This document shows positions 41,841 through 52,009 of a stretch of 64,000 bases of DNA, piece after piece; within the stretch, counting starts at the first letter, position 1, and each line of letters opens with the position of its first letter. Where the stretch lies: NCBI RefSeq assembly GCF_002904335.1, contig NZ_PPHF01000135.1, positions 29,144 to 93,143 of the forward strand, written 5' to 3'. Made by a program: the position numbers and the translations under genes. Under the pieces are notes generated by a model. That model had not been told where the DNA came from and ran no database searches. It saw nothing but the letters and a program-made list of their open reading frames with translations. Origin of the DNA: Amycolatopsis sp. CA-126428. GTDB lineage: Bacteria; Actinomycetota; Actinomycetes; Mycobacteriales; Pseudonocardiaceae.

Positions 41841-42902
41841 ATGACCCTGCCCACCGAACCGATCGGCAGCATCCCGCGTCCCGCCTACCTCGTCGAAGGC
41901 CTCGGCGAGTTCGCCGCGGGCCGGCTCGACGCCGCCGCGCTCGCCGAACTCGAGAGCCGGGCGCTGGCCGACACCATCCGCCGGTTCGAGGAGACCGGCT
42001 CGCCGGTGCTGACCGACGGAGAACAGGGCAAGCCGAGCTTCGCGACGTACCCGCTGGCCGGGCTGGAATCCCTGGCGTCCGACGGCGTCGTCATCCCGTT
42101 CGCCGACGGGCACACCCGGCAGCTGCCGAGGCTGACCGCCGGCCCGTTCCGCTACGCGACGCACGCCGACTCGTACCTGACACGCGCGAAAACGCTTACC
42201 GACCGGCCCGTGAAGCAGGCGGTGATCGCCGCGTCCGCCGTGTCGCTGATCTACCCGGGCGACGGCATCGAGGGGTACTCGCAGGAGCAGTTCGTCGCCG
42301 ACCTGGTGAACGAGGCCGAGGCGGACATCCGGGGCAGCCTCGACGCGGGCGCGGACAGCGTGCAGATCGACTTCACCGAAGGGCGGCTGTCGCTGAAGCT
42401 CGACCCGTCCGGCGGGCTGCTGCGCCAGTTCGTCGAGCTCAACAACGCCGTGCTCGACCGGTTCACCGCCGAGGAGCGCGCGAAGATCGGCGTCCACACG
42501 TGCCCGGGCGGCGACCAGGACTCCGTGCACAGCCTCGACGTCGACTACGCGGGCCTGCTGCCGGCGTTGTTCGACCTCAAGGCCGGTCGATTCTTCGTCC
42601 AGCTGGCCAGCGAAGCCGACCCGGAGCGGGCGCTGCGGGTGATCGCCGAGCACCTCAAGGCCGATCAGCGGGTCTTCGTCGGGGTCATCGACCCGATCGA
42701 CCCGCGGGTGGAGACCGCGGAGGAGGTCCGGGACCGGGTGCTCACCGCGGCGAAGTACGTGCCGGCCGACCGGCTCGGCACCTGCGACGACTGCGGGTTC
42801 TCGCCGTTCGCCGACGACACGTCGACCTCGCGCGACATCGCGTTCGCGAAGATCGCGGCGCGGGTCGAGGGCACGCGGCTGGCGTCGGAGCAGCTCGGCT
42901 GA
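41841..42902 (+). CDS. MetE-like methyltransferase (cobalamin-independent methionine synthase C-domain type)
   Basis: A 353-residue protein with only the C-terminal-type barrel of MetE. Zinc ligands H219 and C221 (GVHTCPGGD) and C315/C318 (CDDCGFSPF) are present, and the ends GSIPRP and FAKIAARVEGTRLA match the short archaeal/actinobacterial MetE-like group. These proteins transfer methyl groups to homocysteine or another thiol. ahcY, 4 kb away, is in the same methyl cycle but is not linked. A CGGAGGA site precedes the ATG. Confidence 0.8.
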   Translation: MTLPTEPIGSIPRPAYLVEGLGEFAAGRLDAAALAELESRALADTIRRFEETGSPVLTDGEQGKPSFATYPLAGLESLASDGVVIPFADGHTRQLPRLTAGPFRYATHADSYLTRAKTLTDRPVKQAVIAASAVSLIYPGDGIEGYSQEQFVADLVNEAEADIRGSLDAGADSVQIDFTEGRLSLKLDPSGGLLRQFVELNNAVLDRFTAEERAKIGVHTCPGGDQDSVHSLDVDYAGLLPALFDLKAGRFFVQLASEADPERALRVIAEHLKADQRVFVGVIDPIDPRVETAEEVRDRVLTAAKYVPADRLGTCDDCGFSPFADDTSTSRDIAFAKIAARVEGTRLASEQLG

Positions 42903-42906
42903 GCGG

Positions 42907-42939
42907 AACGGCGTGAGCCCGGCCCGGGCTCACGCCGTT
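42907..42939. terminator. Bidirectional terminator between MetE-like and LysE genes
   Basis: A perfect 15-bp stem (AACGGCGTGAGCCCG) with a three-base loop lies between the two convergent genes and contains the TGA of the LysE gene. It likely ends both transcripts. It is followed by TTTC on the plus side. Confidence 0.8.
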
Positions 42940-43562
42940 TCGGCGGCGACCTTCAGCCCGAGGGCGACGAGCACGGTGCCCAGGAGGGCGTCGAGGCCCC
43001 GGCGGACGCGGCCGGCGCTGAAGAAGCGCTTCAGCGCCCCGACCACGACGGCGAGGGTGACGAACCACAGGATCGTGCCGGCGGTGGCGATCGCGGCCAG
43101 TTCGAGCGTCTGCGGGGTCGAGCCGTCGGCGGGCAGGAACTGGGGGAGCAGGGCCAGGAAGTACACGGCGACCTTGGGGTTGAGCAGGTTCGTCACCAGG
43201 CCCTGCCGGAAGGCGGCCCCGGCCTCGAGCCGGCGCGCCCCGGTGGTCTCGGCGAGGTCCCGGTACTCGCCGCGGCGCACCGCCAGCCACGCCTTGACGC
43301 CGAGGACCACCAGGTAGGCCGCGCCGGCCAGCTTGACCACGGTGAACGCGACCGCCGACGCGGTGAGCACGGCGGCGACGCCCAGGGCGATCGCGACCAC
43401 CCAGGCGAAGACGCCGAGCGCGATCCCGAGCCCGGCGGCCATCCCGGCCCGCCGCCCGCCGGCGAGCGCCGAGCGCGTCACGACGACGAAGTCGGGCCCG
43501 GGCGACATCGCCCCGAGCACGACGACCAACAGGAACGAGGCGGCGGTGGCACCGGGGATCAT
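42930..43562 (-). CDS. LysE/RhtB-family amino-acid exporter
   Basis: A 210-residue membrane protein with six helices. The N-terminus SFLLVVVLGAMSPGPDFVVVTRSALAGGRRAGMAAGLG carries the family signature, here in the first 45 residues, and FRQGLVTNLLNPKVAVYFLAL is the second signature. Members export lysine, threonine, homoserine lactone or other small amines. The substrate is not known. It converges on the MetE-like gene. Confidence 0.9.
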   Translation of the reverse strand: MIPGATAASFLLVVVLGAMSPGPDFVVVTRSALAGGRRAGMAAGLGIALGVFAWVVAIALGVAAVLTASAVAFTVVKLAGAAYLVVLGVKAWLAVRRGEYRDLAETTGARRLEAGAAFRQGLVTNLLNPKVAVYFLALLPQFLPADGSTPQTLELAAIATAGTILWFVTLAVVVGALKRFFSAGRVRRGLDALLGTVLVALGLKVAAETA

Positions 43563-43613
43563 GACCCCGAGAATACGACCCGGCCGCCACCCGATTTCCC
43601 GCCTCGCACCGGC

Positions 43614-43770
43614 CGGCGCGTGTGATCGGAGGGCCGGCACGCGTGATCAGAAGGTCGACACGCGTGATTCCCGGGTCGACACGGCGCGGGCCGGGAAGCG
43701 GCGGGCGTGTCGTCCCGCTGATCACGCGTGTCGACCGTCCGGACACGCGTGTCGACCCTCCGAGCACGGT
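43614..43770. repeat. Second array of 21-bp repeats in opposite orientations
   Basis: Three units like ACACGCGTGATTCCCGGGTCG are followed by a spacer and then three units in the opposite sense (for example GTGTCGACCCTCCGAGCACGG). The core CGCGTGATC/TTGG is shared with the array at 18334-18490. The array fills the gap between the divergent LysE and ribA genes, ahead of the ribA promoter region, where it could form a cruciform. Confidence 0.75.
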
Positions 43771-43841
43771 GCTCGGGGGGCGGTGTTCGAATTTGAACTT
43801 CGTGTAGGGTCGATCTTGTGGGTGATTCCAGGGGCGAGGGC

Positions 43842-44453
43842 ATGTCGGCCGAGGTGCGGACGCGGGTGCGGATCCCGCTGCGGCTCGACGGCGGCATCGC
43901 GGTCGACGCCGAAGCCGTCACCTTCCGCGGCCTGGCCGATGGTGGTGAGCACCTGGCGTTCGTCCTGGGCACGCCCGGTGAGGTGCCGCTGGTGCGGCCG
44001 CACTCGGAATGCCTGACCGGCGACGTCTTCGGGTCGGCGCGCTGCGACTGCGGCCCGCAGCTGGCCGAGGCGGTCGCGCGGATCTCCGAGGCCGGCGGGT
44101 ACCTGCTGTACCTGCGCCAGGAGGGCCGGGGAATCGGGCTGTACAACAAGCTCGACGCGTACGCCCTGCAGGACGGCGGCCTCGACACCTACGCCGCGAA
44201 CGCCGCGCTCGGGCTGCCCGAAGACGCCCGCGACTACACGGTCGCCGCGCAGATGCTGGGGGCGCTCGGGGTGGACCGGGTCGACCTGCTGTCGAACAAC
44301 CCGGACAAGGCGGCGCAGCTGCGGGCGGCCGGGATCGCGGTGCGCGACCGGGTCCCGACGGGGGTGTTCGCGACCGAGAACAACGTCCGGTACCTGCGGG
44401 CGAAGGCCGAGCAGACCGGGCACACACTCAGCCTGCCGGGTCTGGCCAGCTGA
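43842..44453 (+). CDS. ribA: GTP cyclohydrolase II (riboflavin synthesis)
   Basis: RibA opens GTP to give the first pyrimidine precursor of riboflavin. The 203-residue protein stands alone and is not fused to RibB. Zinc ligands are in HSECLTGDVFGSARCDCG, and the catalytic arginine region is LRQEGRGIGLYNKLDAY. The ATG of MSAEVR is chosen because GGGCGAGGG precedes it; a GTG 24 bases upstream is in frame. No other rib gene is nearby. Confidence 0.93.
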   Translation: MSAEVRTRVRIPLRLDGGIAVDAEAVTFRGLADGGEHLAFVLGTPGEVPLVRPHSECLTGDVFGSARCDCGPQLAEAVARISEAGGYLLYLRQEGRGIGLYNKLDAYALQDGGLDTYAANAALGLPEDARDYTVAAQMLGALGVDRVDLLSNNPDKAAQLRAAGIAVRDRVPTGVFATENNVRYLRAKAEQTGHTLSLPGLAS

Positions 44454-44454
44454 T

Positions 44455-44552
44455 CAACGCGGCCGGGTCGCGTACCCGGAGGGTCGGTTCGCGTGCCTGG
44501 AGGGTCGGTTCGCGTGCCTGGAGGGTCGGTTCGCGTGCCTGGAGGGTCGGGT
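44455..44552 (+). repeat. Tandem 21-bp repeats between ribA and marR
   Basis: Four direct copies of a 21-bp unit (GTCGGTTCGCGTGCCTGGAGG, with an altered first copy) fill the gap between the convergent ribA and MarR genes. Three are identical, which suggests recent expansion. The core CGCGTG-x-TGGAGGGTC links them to the arrays at 18.3 and 43.7 kb. Confidence 0.8.
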
Positions 44553-45082
44553 CAGGTGAGGCGCTGGGCCGCCGCGGCCGCGGGGCTCGTGGTGAGTTTC
44601 TCCAGCAGGCCGATCAGGGTGGTCTGTTCCGCCGGGGTCAGGGACGCCACCCAGGCTCGCTCGCGCTCGTTGTGCTCCTGGTAGGCGTCGGTCACCGCGG
44701 TGTGGCCCGCTTCGGTCAGCGCCAGCTGCACCGCGCGGCGGTCGTGGGGGACCGCGGTGCGCGTCGCCAGGCCGTCCCGCTCCAGGGTCTTGACCAGCGC
44801 GGACACCGCCGCGCGGCTCATCCCGGCGAGCCGGGCCACGTGGCGGGACTCCAGCGGACCGGCCAGCCACAGGACGAACAGCACCCGGAAGCCGGCCCAG
44901 CTCCAGCCGCGCGGGCGGTGGACCGTCGACTCCCAGTCGTAGACGAGCGCGCCGGCCAGCCGGTGCAGCGTGAGGCCGAGGCGCATCGCCACCGGGTCGG
45001 TCGTGGGCAGCTCGGCCTGCGTCTTCCCGATCGCGTAGTCGACGAACGAGAGGTAGTCGAGGTCGGCCGGTCGGTCGGTCAT
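44552..45082 (-). CDS. MarR-family transcriptional regulator
   Basis: A 176-residue winged-helix regulator with an extended N-terminus (MTDRPADLDYLSFVDYAIGK). The recognition region is MSRAAVSALVKTLERDGL and the wing is PHDRRAVQLALTEAG. It is divergent from an MBL-hydrolase gene with a TCAA-TTGA repeat in the gap, so it probably controls the MBL plus hydroxylase pair in response to an aromatic ligand. Confidence 0.88.
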   Translation of the reverse strand: MTDRPADLDYLSFVDYAIGKTQAELPTTDPVAMRLGLTLHRLAGALVYDWESTVHRPRGWSWAGFRVLFVLWLAGPLESRHVARLAGMSRAAVSALVKTLERDGLATRTAVPHDRRAVQLALTEAGHTAVTDAYQEHNERERAWVASLTPAEQTTLIGLLEKLTTSPAAAAAQRLT

Positions 45083-45145
45083 GCCGCACAGGTTAGGGGA
45101 AGGAGGGTTCCGCGCCGTGGTCCGGCGGGCTAGCCTGGCCCGATA

Positions 45146-45159
45146 GTCAATCCTTTGAC
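45146..45159. promoter_or_regulatory. Candidate MarR operator ahead of the MBL-hydroxylase pair
   Basis: GTCAA-TCCT-TTGAC lies 19 bases upstream of the MBL start, in the 95-base divergent gap with the MarR gene. An extra TCAA follows (GATCAAGG). The TTGA/TCAA half sites fit the MarR family. Confidence 0.55.
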
Positions 45160-45177
45160 GATCAAGGAGCGCTCGCC

Positions 45178-46140
45178 GTGACGAAGAAAGCCTTCGCCTC
45201 TTCGGCCGACCTGGTGGAGAAAGCGCAGACCCTCGAGAACCTCGCGGACGGCGTCTGGGCGCTGACCGCCGAGGGCGACCCGAACATCGGCGCGATCGAA
45301 GGCGAGGACTTCCTCGTCTGCTTCGAAGCACTGGCCACGCCCGTCGCGGCCGGGGAGTGGCTCGCGAAACTGCGGGAGCACACCGACAAGCCGGTGCGGT
45401 ACCTGGTGCTGAGCCACTACCACGCCGTGCGCGTGCTGGGCGCGTCCGCGTTCGACGCGGACGTGATCGTCGCGCACGAGATCACCCGTGCCCTGGTCGC
45501 CGAGCGCGGCAAGGAGGACTGGGAAAGCGAGTTCGGCCGGATGCCGCGGCTGGCGAAGGGTGCGGAGTCGGTGCCCGGCCTCACCTGGCCGACGCTGACC
45601 TTCTCCGACCGGCTCACGATCGACCTCGGCGGCGACCGCGGCGACCTCGTCCTGCAGTACTGCGGACGCGGCCACACCGAAGGCGACATCGTGGCGTGGC
45701 TGCCCCGGCAGAAGATCCTCTACGCCGGCGACCTCGTGGAGGCGGAAGCCGCGCTGTACACCGGCGACGCGTTCCACCGCGACTGGGCGTCGTCCACTTT
45801 GGACCGGGTGGCCGCCTTCGGGGCCGAGACCCTGATCGGCGGCCGAGGGGGAGTGAGCCGCGGCCGCGCGGCGGTCGACGCCGCCATCGCGCAGACCCGG
45901 CACTTCCTCGACACGATGCTCCGCGAGGTCGGCGCCGTCCGCGACGCCGGCGGCACGCTCAAGGAGGCCTTCGAGCGCACGCACGCGGCCCTGAACGACC
46001 AGTACGGCCACTGGCCGATCTTCGAGCACTGCCTGCCCTTCGACGTCTCGCGGCTGTGGGACGAGCTGTCCGGCATCGAGCGGCCGGTGGTGTGGACGGC
46101 CGAGCGCGACCGCGAAGTCTGGGACCAGCTCCAAGGCTAG
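45178..46140 (+). CDS. MBL-fold hydrolase next to an aromatic hydroxylase
   Basis: A 320-residue metallo-beta-lactamase-fold protein. The metal-site motif is altered: the usual HxHxDH appears as LSHYHAVRVLGASAF, with His-x-His retained and the D-H pair absent or shifted; later ligands are CGRGHTEGDIV and YAGDLVEAEAALY. It resembles the quinoprotein-relay/SoxH-like hydrolase group. The GTG start has an AAGGAGC site. It is 4 bases ahead of a flavoprotein hydroxylase and is likely to be co-regulated by MarR for aromatic compound breakdown. Substrate unknown. Confidence 0.75.
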   Translation: MTKKAFASSADLVEKAQTLENLADGVWALTAEGDPNIGAIEGEDFLVCFEALATPVAAGEWLAKLREHTDKPVRYLVLSHYHAVRVLGASAFDADVIVAHEITRALVAERGKEDWESEFGRMPRLAKGAESVPGLTWPTLTFSDRLTIDLGGDRGDLVLQYCGRGHTEGDIVAWLPRQKILYAGDLVEAEAALYTGDAFHRDWASSTLDRVAAFGAETLIGGRGGVSRGRAAVDAAIAQTRHFLDTMLREVGAVRDAGGTLKEAFERTHAALNDQYGHWPIFEHCLPFDVSRLWDELSGIERPVVWTAERDREVWDQLQG

Positions 46141-46144
46141 GACG

Positions 46145-47680
46145 ATGAGAGTTGCCGTCCTCGGCAGCGGCCCGGTCGGCCAGACGGCCGCGCTGCTGCT
46201 CGCGCGCCGGGGCGTGCCGGTCGTGCTCGTCGACGAGTGCGAGGGGCGCGATCCCGTGGGCTCCAAGGCCATCTGCCACCAGCGGGACACCTTGGACGTC
46301 TGGGCGTCGCTCGGCGCCGGGTGCCTCGCCCGGGAAGGGCTGACCTGGACGACCGCGCGGACGTTCCACCACGACCGCGAGCTGTTCTCGCTGACCCTGC
46401 CCGACGCGGGCTCCGCGCTCCCGCCGTTCGTCAACCTGTCCCAAGCCCGCGTCGAAGAGGTCCTGGACGAGCTGATCGCCCGGGAGCCGCTGATCGACGT
46501 CCGCCGCGGCCACCGCATCACCGGCCTGACCCAGTCCGGTGGCGTCGAAATCCGGTGCGAGACGCGAGCCGGGCCGCGCCGGATCGAGGCCGGCTACGCG
46601 ATCGCCTGCACCGGAGCCCACGGCGACGTGGTGCGCCGGGCCCTCGGGCAGCACCTCGAAGGGGTGTCGTTCCGGGACCTGTTCCTGATCTGCGACATCC
46701 GTGCCGACCTGCCGGGCTGGGCGGCCGAACGGCGGTTCTGGTTCGACCCGCCGTGGAACCCGGGCCGCCAGGTGCTCATCCACCCGTGCCCCGGCTCGCA
46801 GTTCCGCATCGACTGGCAGGTCCCGGAGGACTACGACCTCGCCGCCGAAGAGTCGGGCGGAGCCCTCGGCCACCGGATCCGCGCGATCATCGGCGACCGG
46901 CCTTACGAGGTGGTCTGGCGTTCGGTGTACCGCTTCCACACGCGTCTCGTCGACCGGATGCGCGTCGGCCGCGTGCTGCTGGCCGGGGACTGCGCGCACC
47001 TCGTCGCGCCGTTCGGGGCGCGCGGCCTCAACTCCGGCGTGGCCGACGCGGAGAACGCGGCCTGGAAGCTGGCCGCCGTCCTGCGCGGCGACGCGGGGGA
47101 GGAGCTGCTGGAGAGCTACCACACCGAGCGGCACGCGGCGGCGGTGGAGAACGCGGCCGTCACCACCGCGACGATGGACTTCCTGGTGCCCCGGGACGAC
47201 GAGCGGCGCCGTCACCGGCTCGACGTCCTCACCCGGGCGGCGCACGACCCGGCCGCCGGCGAGCAGGTCGACTCGGGCCGGCTGGCCGAACCGTTCTGGT
47301 ACGTGGACTCGCCGCTGACCACGCCAGACCCGGAGCGGCCGTTCGCGGGACGGCCGCCGCGCGGTGCCTTGCCGCCGCCGGGACCGGGTGTGCTGCTCCC
47401 GGACGTCACCGTCGCGAGTGGACGGTTGCGCGACCTGGCGCGGCAGGGGTTCCTGCTCCTGACGACGCCGGGCGTGCGGGCGGAGGGCGTGCGGTCGGTG
47501 GAAATCCCGCTGGGCGGGGCGCTGGGTGCGCGTCCGGGCGAAGCCTGGCTGGTCCGCCCGGACGCGTACGTCGCCGCCGTGTTACGGGTAGGAGACCAGC
47601 GGGCTCACCTGGTGCCCGGTGTTCGCGGCGTCACCCGAATCGTTGATGACGTGGGCGATCGTGCCCACACCGCCGAGTGA
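46145..47680 (+). CDS. FAD-dependent aromatic hydroxylase (MhpA/PheA type), C-terminus read over neighbour
   Basis: A class A flavoprotein monooxygenase of 511 residues. The GxGxxG motif is VLGSGPVGQTAALLLARRG, the DG-like motif is CTGAHGDVVRRALG, and GDCAHLVAPFGARGLNSGVADAENAAWKLA carries the FAD/GD motif. Substrates are phenols or resorcinol-like compounds in this family. The last 33 codons lie antisense to the 3' end of the beta-helix gene and look non-conserved, so the original C-terminus was probably lost. The start is 4 bases after the MBL stop. Confidence 0.82.
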   Translation: MRVAVLGSGPVGQTAALLLARRGVPVVLVDECEGRDPVGSKAICHQRDTLDVWASLGAGCLAREGLTWTTARTFHHDRELFSLTLPDAGSALPPFVNLSQARVEEVLDELIAREPLIDVRRGHRITGLTQSGGVEIRCETRAGPRRIEAGYAIACTGAHGDVVRRALGQHLEGVSFRDLFLICDIRADLPGWAAERRFWFDPPWNPGRQVLIHPCPGSQFRIDWQVPEDYDLAAEESGGALGHRIRAIIGDRPYEVVWRSVYRFHTRLVDRMRVGRVLLAGDCAHLVAPFGARGLNSGVADAENAAWKLAAVLRGDAGEELLESYHTERHAAAVENAAVTTATMDFLVPRDDERRRHRLDVLTRAAHDPAAGEQVDSGRLAEPFWYVDSPLTTPDPERPFAGRPPRGALPPPGPGVLLPDVTVASGRLRDLARQGFLLLTTPGVRAEGVRSVEIPLGGALGARPGEAWLVRPDAYVAAVLRVGDQRAHLVPGVRGVTRIVDDVGDRAHTAE

Positions 47681-49795
47681 CACCGAGACGAGGTTGTGGA
47701 ACCGGACCCCGCCGTTGTTCGGCACCTCGAACGAATGACTGGCCACAATGGACGGATTCGTGTTGAAGAAGCAGTAGCTGCCCAGACCCCAGCCTTCGTG
47801 GCTGGTCACCGAGTCGGCCACCTTGTACGCCGCCCAGCCCTGCCGGCCGCCGCCGCTGGACCAGGACGCCTGGTCCGGCGGGTCGTACGGCATCTCGTTC
47901 TGGAAGAAGTACGTCCGCCCGCCGTTGCCGTTCCAGAGCACCTCGTACTGCTGGTAGTGCTCGACGAACAGGCCGTACATCGTCACGTTCGCGCCGTTGA
48001 CCACCAGGCCGTTGGCCGCGGTGTTGACGTTCCAGCCGACGCCGTTCGAGTGGTCGCCGCGCCACAGCCACATGTGGTCGCCGATGACGTTGTTCGAGTT
48101 CACCACCAGCGTCTGCGTGGCCTTCCCGACGGCCGCGCCGCCGATCCGGAAGAACACGTCGTGCAGCGACGTCGGGTCGGCCGCGTGGTTGGCGTTCGAC
48201 CCCGGCTGGCCGACCTGCACCAGCACCGGCGAATTCACCGCACCTGCGTCGATCAGGAGCCCGGCGATCTTCACGCCGTCCACATCGGACGTCGTGATCG
48301 CCGCGGTCCCGTTGGTCGGCATCAGCGTCGCCAGGCCGAGGCCGAGCACCACGGTGTCCGGGCGCGTGACGTTCAGCGCCTGGTCGAGGTGGTACACACC
48401 CGGGGTCACGAGCAGGTGCTTGCCCGCGGCCAGCGCGGCGTTGATCGTCGCCGCCGAGTCCGACGGGTGCGCGACGTAGAACTCGCTGAGCGAGATCGAC
48501 TGCCCGGCCGGTGCGCCGTGGCCCCAGCTGGTGCCGGACGAGTTCTGCCGCAGCCCCGGGACGAACACGTTGTAGCTGCCCGAGCCGTCGACGTAGAGGA
48601 ACGGCTTCTCGCGGATCACCGGCGTCTGGCCGACAACGGTCTCCGGCGGGTTCGGGAACGACGCCGGCGGGGTGCCGGTCGAGCCGACGAACACCATGTT
48701 CCAGACGCCGCCCTGCCAGCCGCCCAGCTCGCTGTTGCGGGTCAGGAACTGCTGCTGCGAGCCGGAAACGGCGACGCCGTCGATCTTGCTGTCGGCGATC
48801 AGGCCGCCGCTGGCCCAGCCGTCGCCGCCGTTCCACAGCTGGATCTGGCTGCCCTTGAGGTGCATCCGGCGGTAGGGCGCGGCCTGCGCGACGGCCCAGC
48901 GCTCGACCTGCCCGGCCGGCAGCGTCACCGACAGGTTTTCGGCCGACCGCCAGAAGTTCTGGGTCGCGTTGCCCTTGTTGGCCGGGTTGTCACCTTGCTG
49001 CAGCCAGTCCGCCTCGACGCGGACGTGACCGTTGAGGTTGACGTCGTCGGGGGAGAGGCCGAGGCCCGCCACCTGCTCGTAGAAGCCGAGGTTGACGTCG
49101 GCGGTGTAGTTCCCGGGCTTGAACAGCACGGCGTAGCGCTCGTTGCCGAACTGGTTGGTGTGCTGCTGGTTCGCCAGCTGCGTCAGCCGGTTCTGGATCG
49201 TCGCGGCCGGGGTCGACGGGTCGAACACCGACACGTTCGGCCCGAGGTCCGGGTTGCGCGGGTCGGTCGGCGGGATGGTCGTCCCGCCGCCGGTCCCGTG
49301 CACGGCGACTTCCCACAGCGAGTAGCCGTAGCCGGTCGCCCGCTGGGTGCCGTAGACCCGCAGGTAGCGGGCCGTCCCGGTGAGGGCCACGGTCTGCGTG
49401 CCGCCGGCGCCGGTGGTGGTCGAGTACGCCGTCGTCCAGCTGTTCGCATCCGAGGACAGCTGGACGCTGAACGCCGTCGCGTACGCGGCTTCCCAGCTGA
49501 GGACCACGTCGCAGAGCTGCTGCGCGGAGCCCAGGTCGACCTGCAGCCACTGCGGGTCGCTGAACGCGCTGGACCACCGGGTCCCGGTGTTGCCGTCGAC
49601 CGCGGCGGACGCGGGTGTCCCGCCGTTCTCGGCCGAGGACGCGGTCGCGGGGTGGCCCTGCGCGAGGTTGGTGGTGCCGCACGCGGCGGCCTGCGCCGGT
49701 GCGGAGCCGACCACCGCCGCGGTGGTGACCGCGGTGACGAAGGTGGTGGCGATGACGAGGAGGCGGTGTACGGGGGAGAACGTCGTTGATCTCAT
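47582..49795 (-). CDS. Secreted F5/8 type C plus beta-helix protein, probable glucan-active enzyme
   Basis: A 737-residue exported protein. The signal peptide ends near PAQAAA (residue 37). Residues 40-170 are an F5/8 type C (CBM32-like) domain (ASSAENGGTPASAAVDGNTGTRW, QWLQVDLGSAQQL, YLRVYGTQRATGYGYSLWEV). Residues 180-737 are a right-handed beta-helix with FLYVDGSGSYNVFVPGL, IGDHMWLWRGDHSNG and a C-terminal segment FFQNEMPYDPP. Similar proteins are often labelled adenylyl cyclase without basis. Divergent arrangement with a GH16 gene suggests action on beta-1,3-glucan, possibly GH55-like, though I cannot assign the catalytic residues. Confidence 0.75.
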   Translation of the reverse strand: MRSTTFSPVHRLLVIATTFVTAVTTAAVVGSAPAQAAACGTTNLAQGHPATASSAENGGTPASAAVDGNTGTRWSSAFSDPQWLQVDLGSAQQLCDVVLSWEAAYATAFSVQLSSDANSWTTAYSTTTGAGGTQTVALTGTARYLRVYGTQRATGYGYSLWEVAVHGTGGGTTIPPTDPRNPDLGPNVSVFDPSTPAATIQNRLTQLANQQHTNQFGNERYAVLFKPGNYTADVNLGFYEQVAGLGLSPDDVNLNGHVRVEADWLQQGDNPANKGNATQNFWRSAENLSVTLPAGQVERWAVAQAAPYRRMHLKGSQIQLWNGGDGWASGGLIADSKIDGVAVSGSQQQFLTRNSELGGWQGGVWNMVFVGSTGTPPASFPNPPETVVGQTPVIREKPFLYVDGSGSYNVFVPGLRQNSSGTSWGHGAPAGQSISLSEFYVAHPSDSAATINAALAAGKHLLVTPGVYHLDQALNVTRPDTVVLGLGLATLMPTNGTAAITTSDVDGVKIAGLLIDAGAVNSPVLVQVGQPGSNANHAADPTSLHDVFFRIGGAAVGKATQTLVVNSNNVIGDHMWLWRGDHSNGVGWNVNTAANGLVVNGANVTMYGLFVEHYQQYEVLWNGNGGRTYFFQNEMPYDPPDQASWSSGGGRQGWAAYKVADSVTSHEGWGLGSYCFFNTNPSIVASHSFEVPNNGGVRFHNLVSVSLGGVGTIAHVINDSGDAANTGHQVSPLVSYP

Positions 49796-50002
49796 CGGCC
49801 TGCCTGCTGATCGGGGGGAGGACGTGCGAAACGGACCGGGCGAGCCCCACAGCTCGCGCCGGCGTCGGGTGGTGCGGCGGGTTCGCGTCCGGGCACCCGC
49901 CCGGCGCCGTGAGCCGGAAGAGCGGTACCGGGTGGTGCGAGGAGCGCGAACCAGTCAGCCCGAAAGGGGTGTGTCGCGGCGGAGCCATCCCGGCTGGCGG
50001 TC

Positions 50003-50018
50003 ACGGAACCGGTTCCGT
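50003..50018. promoter_or_regulatory. Candidate LacI-type operator between the two secreted enzymes
   Basis: The 16-bp perfect palindrome ACGGAACCGGTTCCGT lies in the divergent gap between the beta-helix gene and the GH16 gene. The GGAACCGGTTCC core is a typical LacI-family operator. A LacI-family gene is encoded 2 kb downstream, so local control is likely. Confidence 0.65.
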
Positions 50019-50130
50019 CGGTGAGATCGCAGTTAACAGCGCCGGGTTCGGCGGAGTCAAGGCTCCGGCGCGGATTTTCCTCGCCCGGACCAATATCAGG
50101 GCCCGGCCGCGACCGTCCGGCGCTGGGCCG

Positions 50131-50159
50131 TTGACATTTTACGACTCTTTATTTATATC
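50131..50159 (+). promoter_or_regulatory. Promoter of the GH16 gene
   Basis: A consensus -35 box (TTGACA) and a near-consensus -10 (TATATC) are separated by 17 bases in an unusually AT-rich stretch. The GH16 start lies about 110 bases downstream. The inverted halves CTCTT and AAGAG around the -10 could be a further regulator site. Confidence 0.7.
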
Positions 50160-50270
50160 TTGAACTAAGAGCGTGCCGACGGCCGGGACCCACACCCGCG
50201 CCGGAGACCACGTGAGCCGATCCGCGCCGGGGCAAGGCCGCCCCGGCGCCGGTTCGCCGTGGAGGTGCCC

Positions 50271-51977
<1,707 letters not shown>

Positions 51978-52009
51978 GCTCCGGGCTCCGGCGGCGGCTC
52001 GCGCTCATC

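Noticed and set aside
47696..49789. 697-codon plus-strand frame opposite the beta-helix gene
   Set aside because: It is rich in Arg, Val, Asp and His with no signal peptide; the minus strand has a signal peptide and an F5/8 domain.
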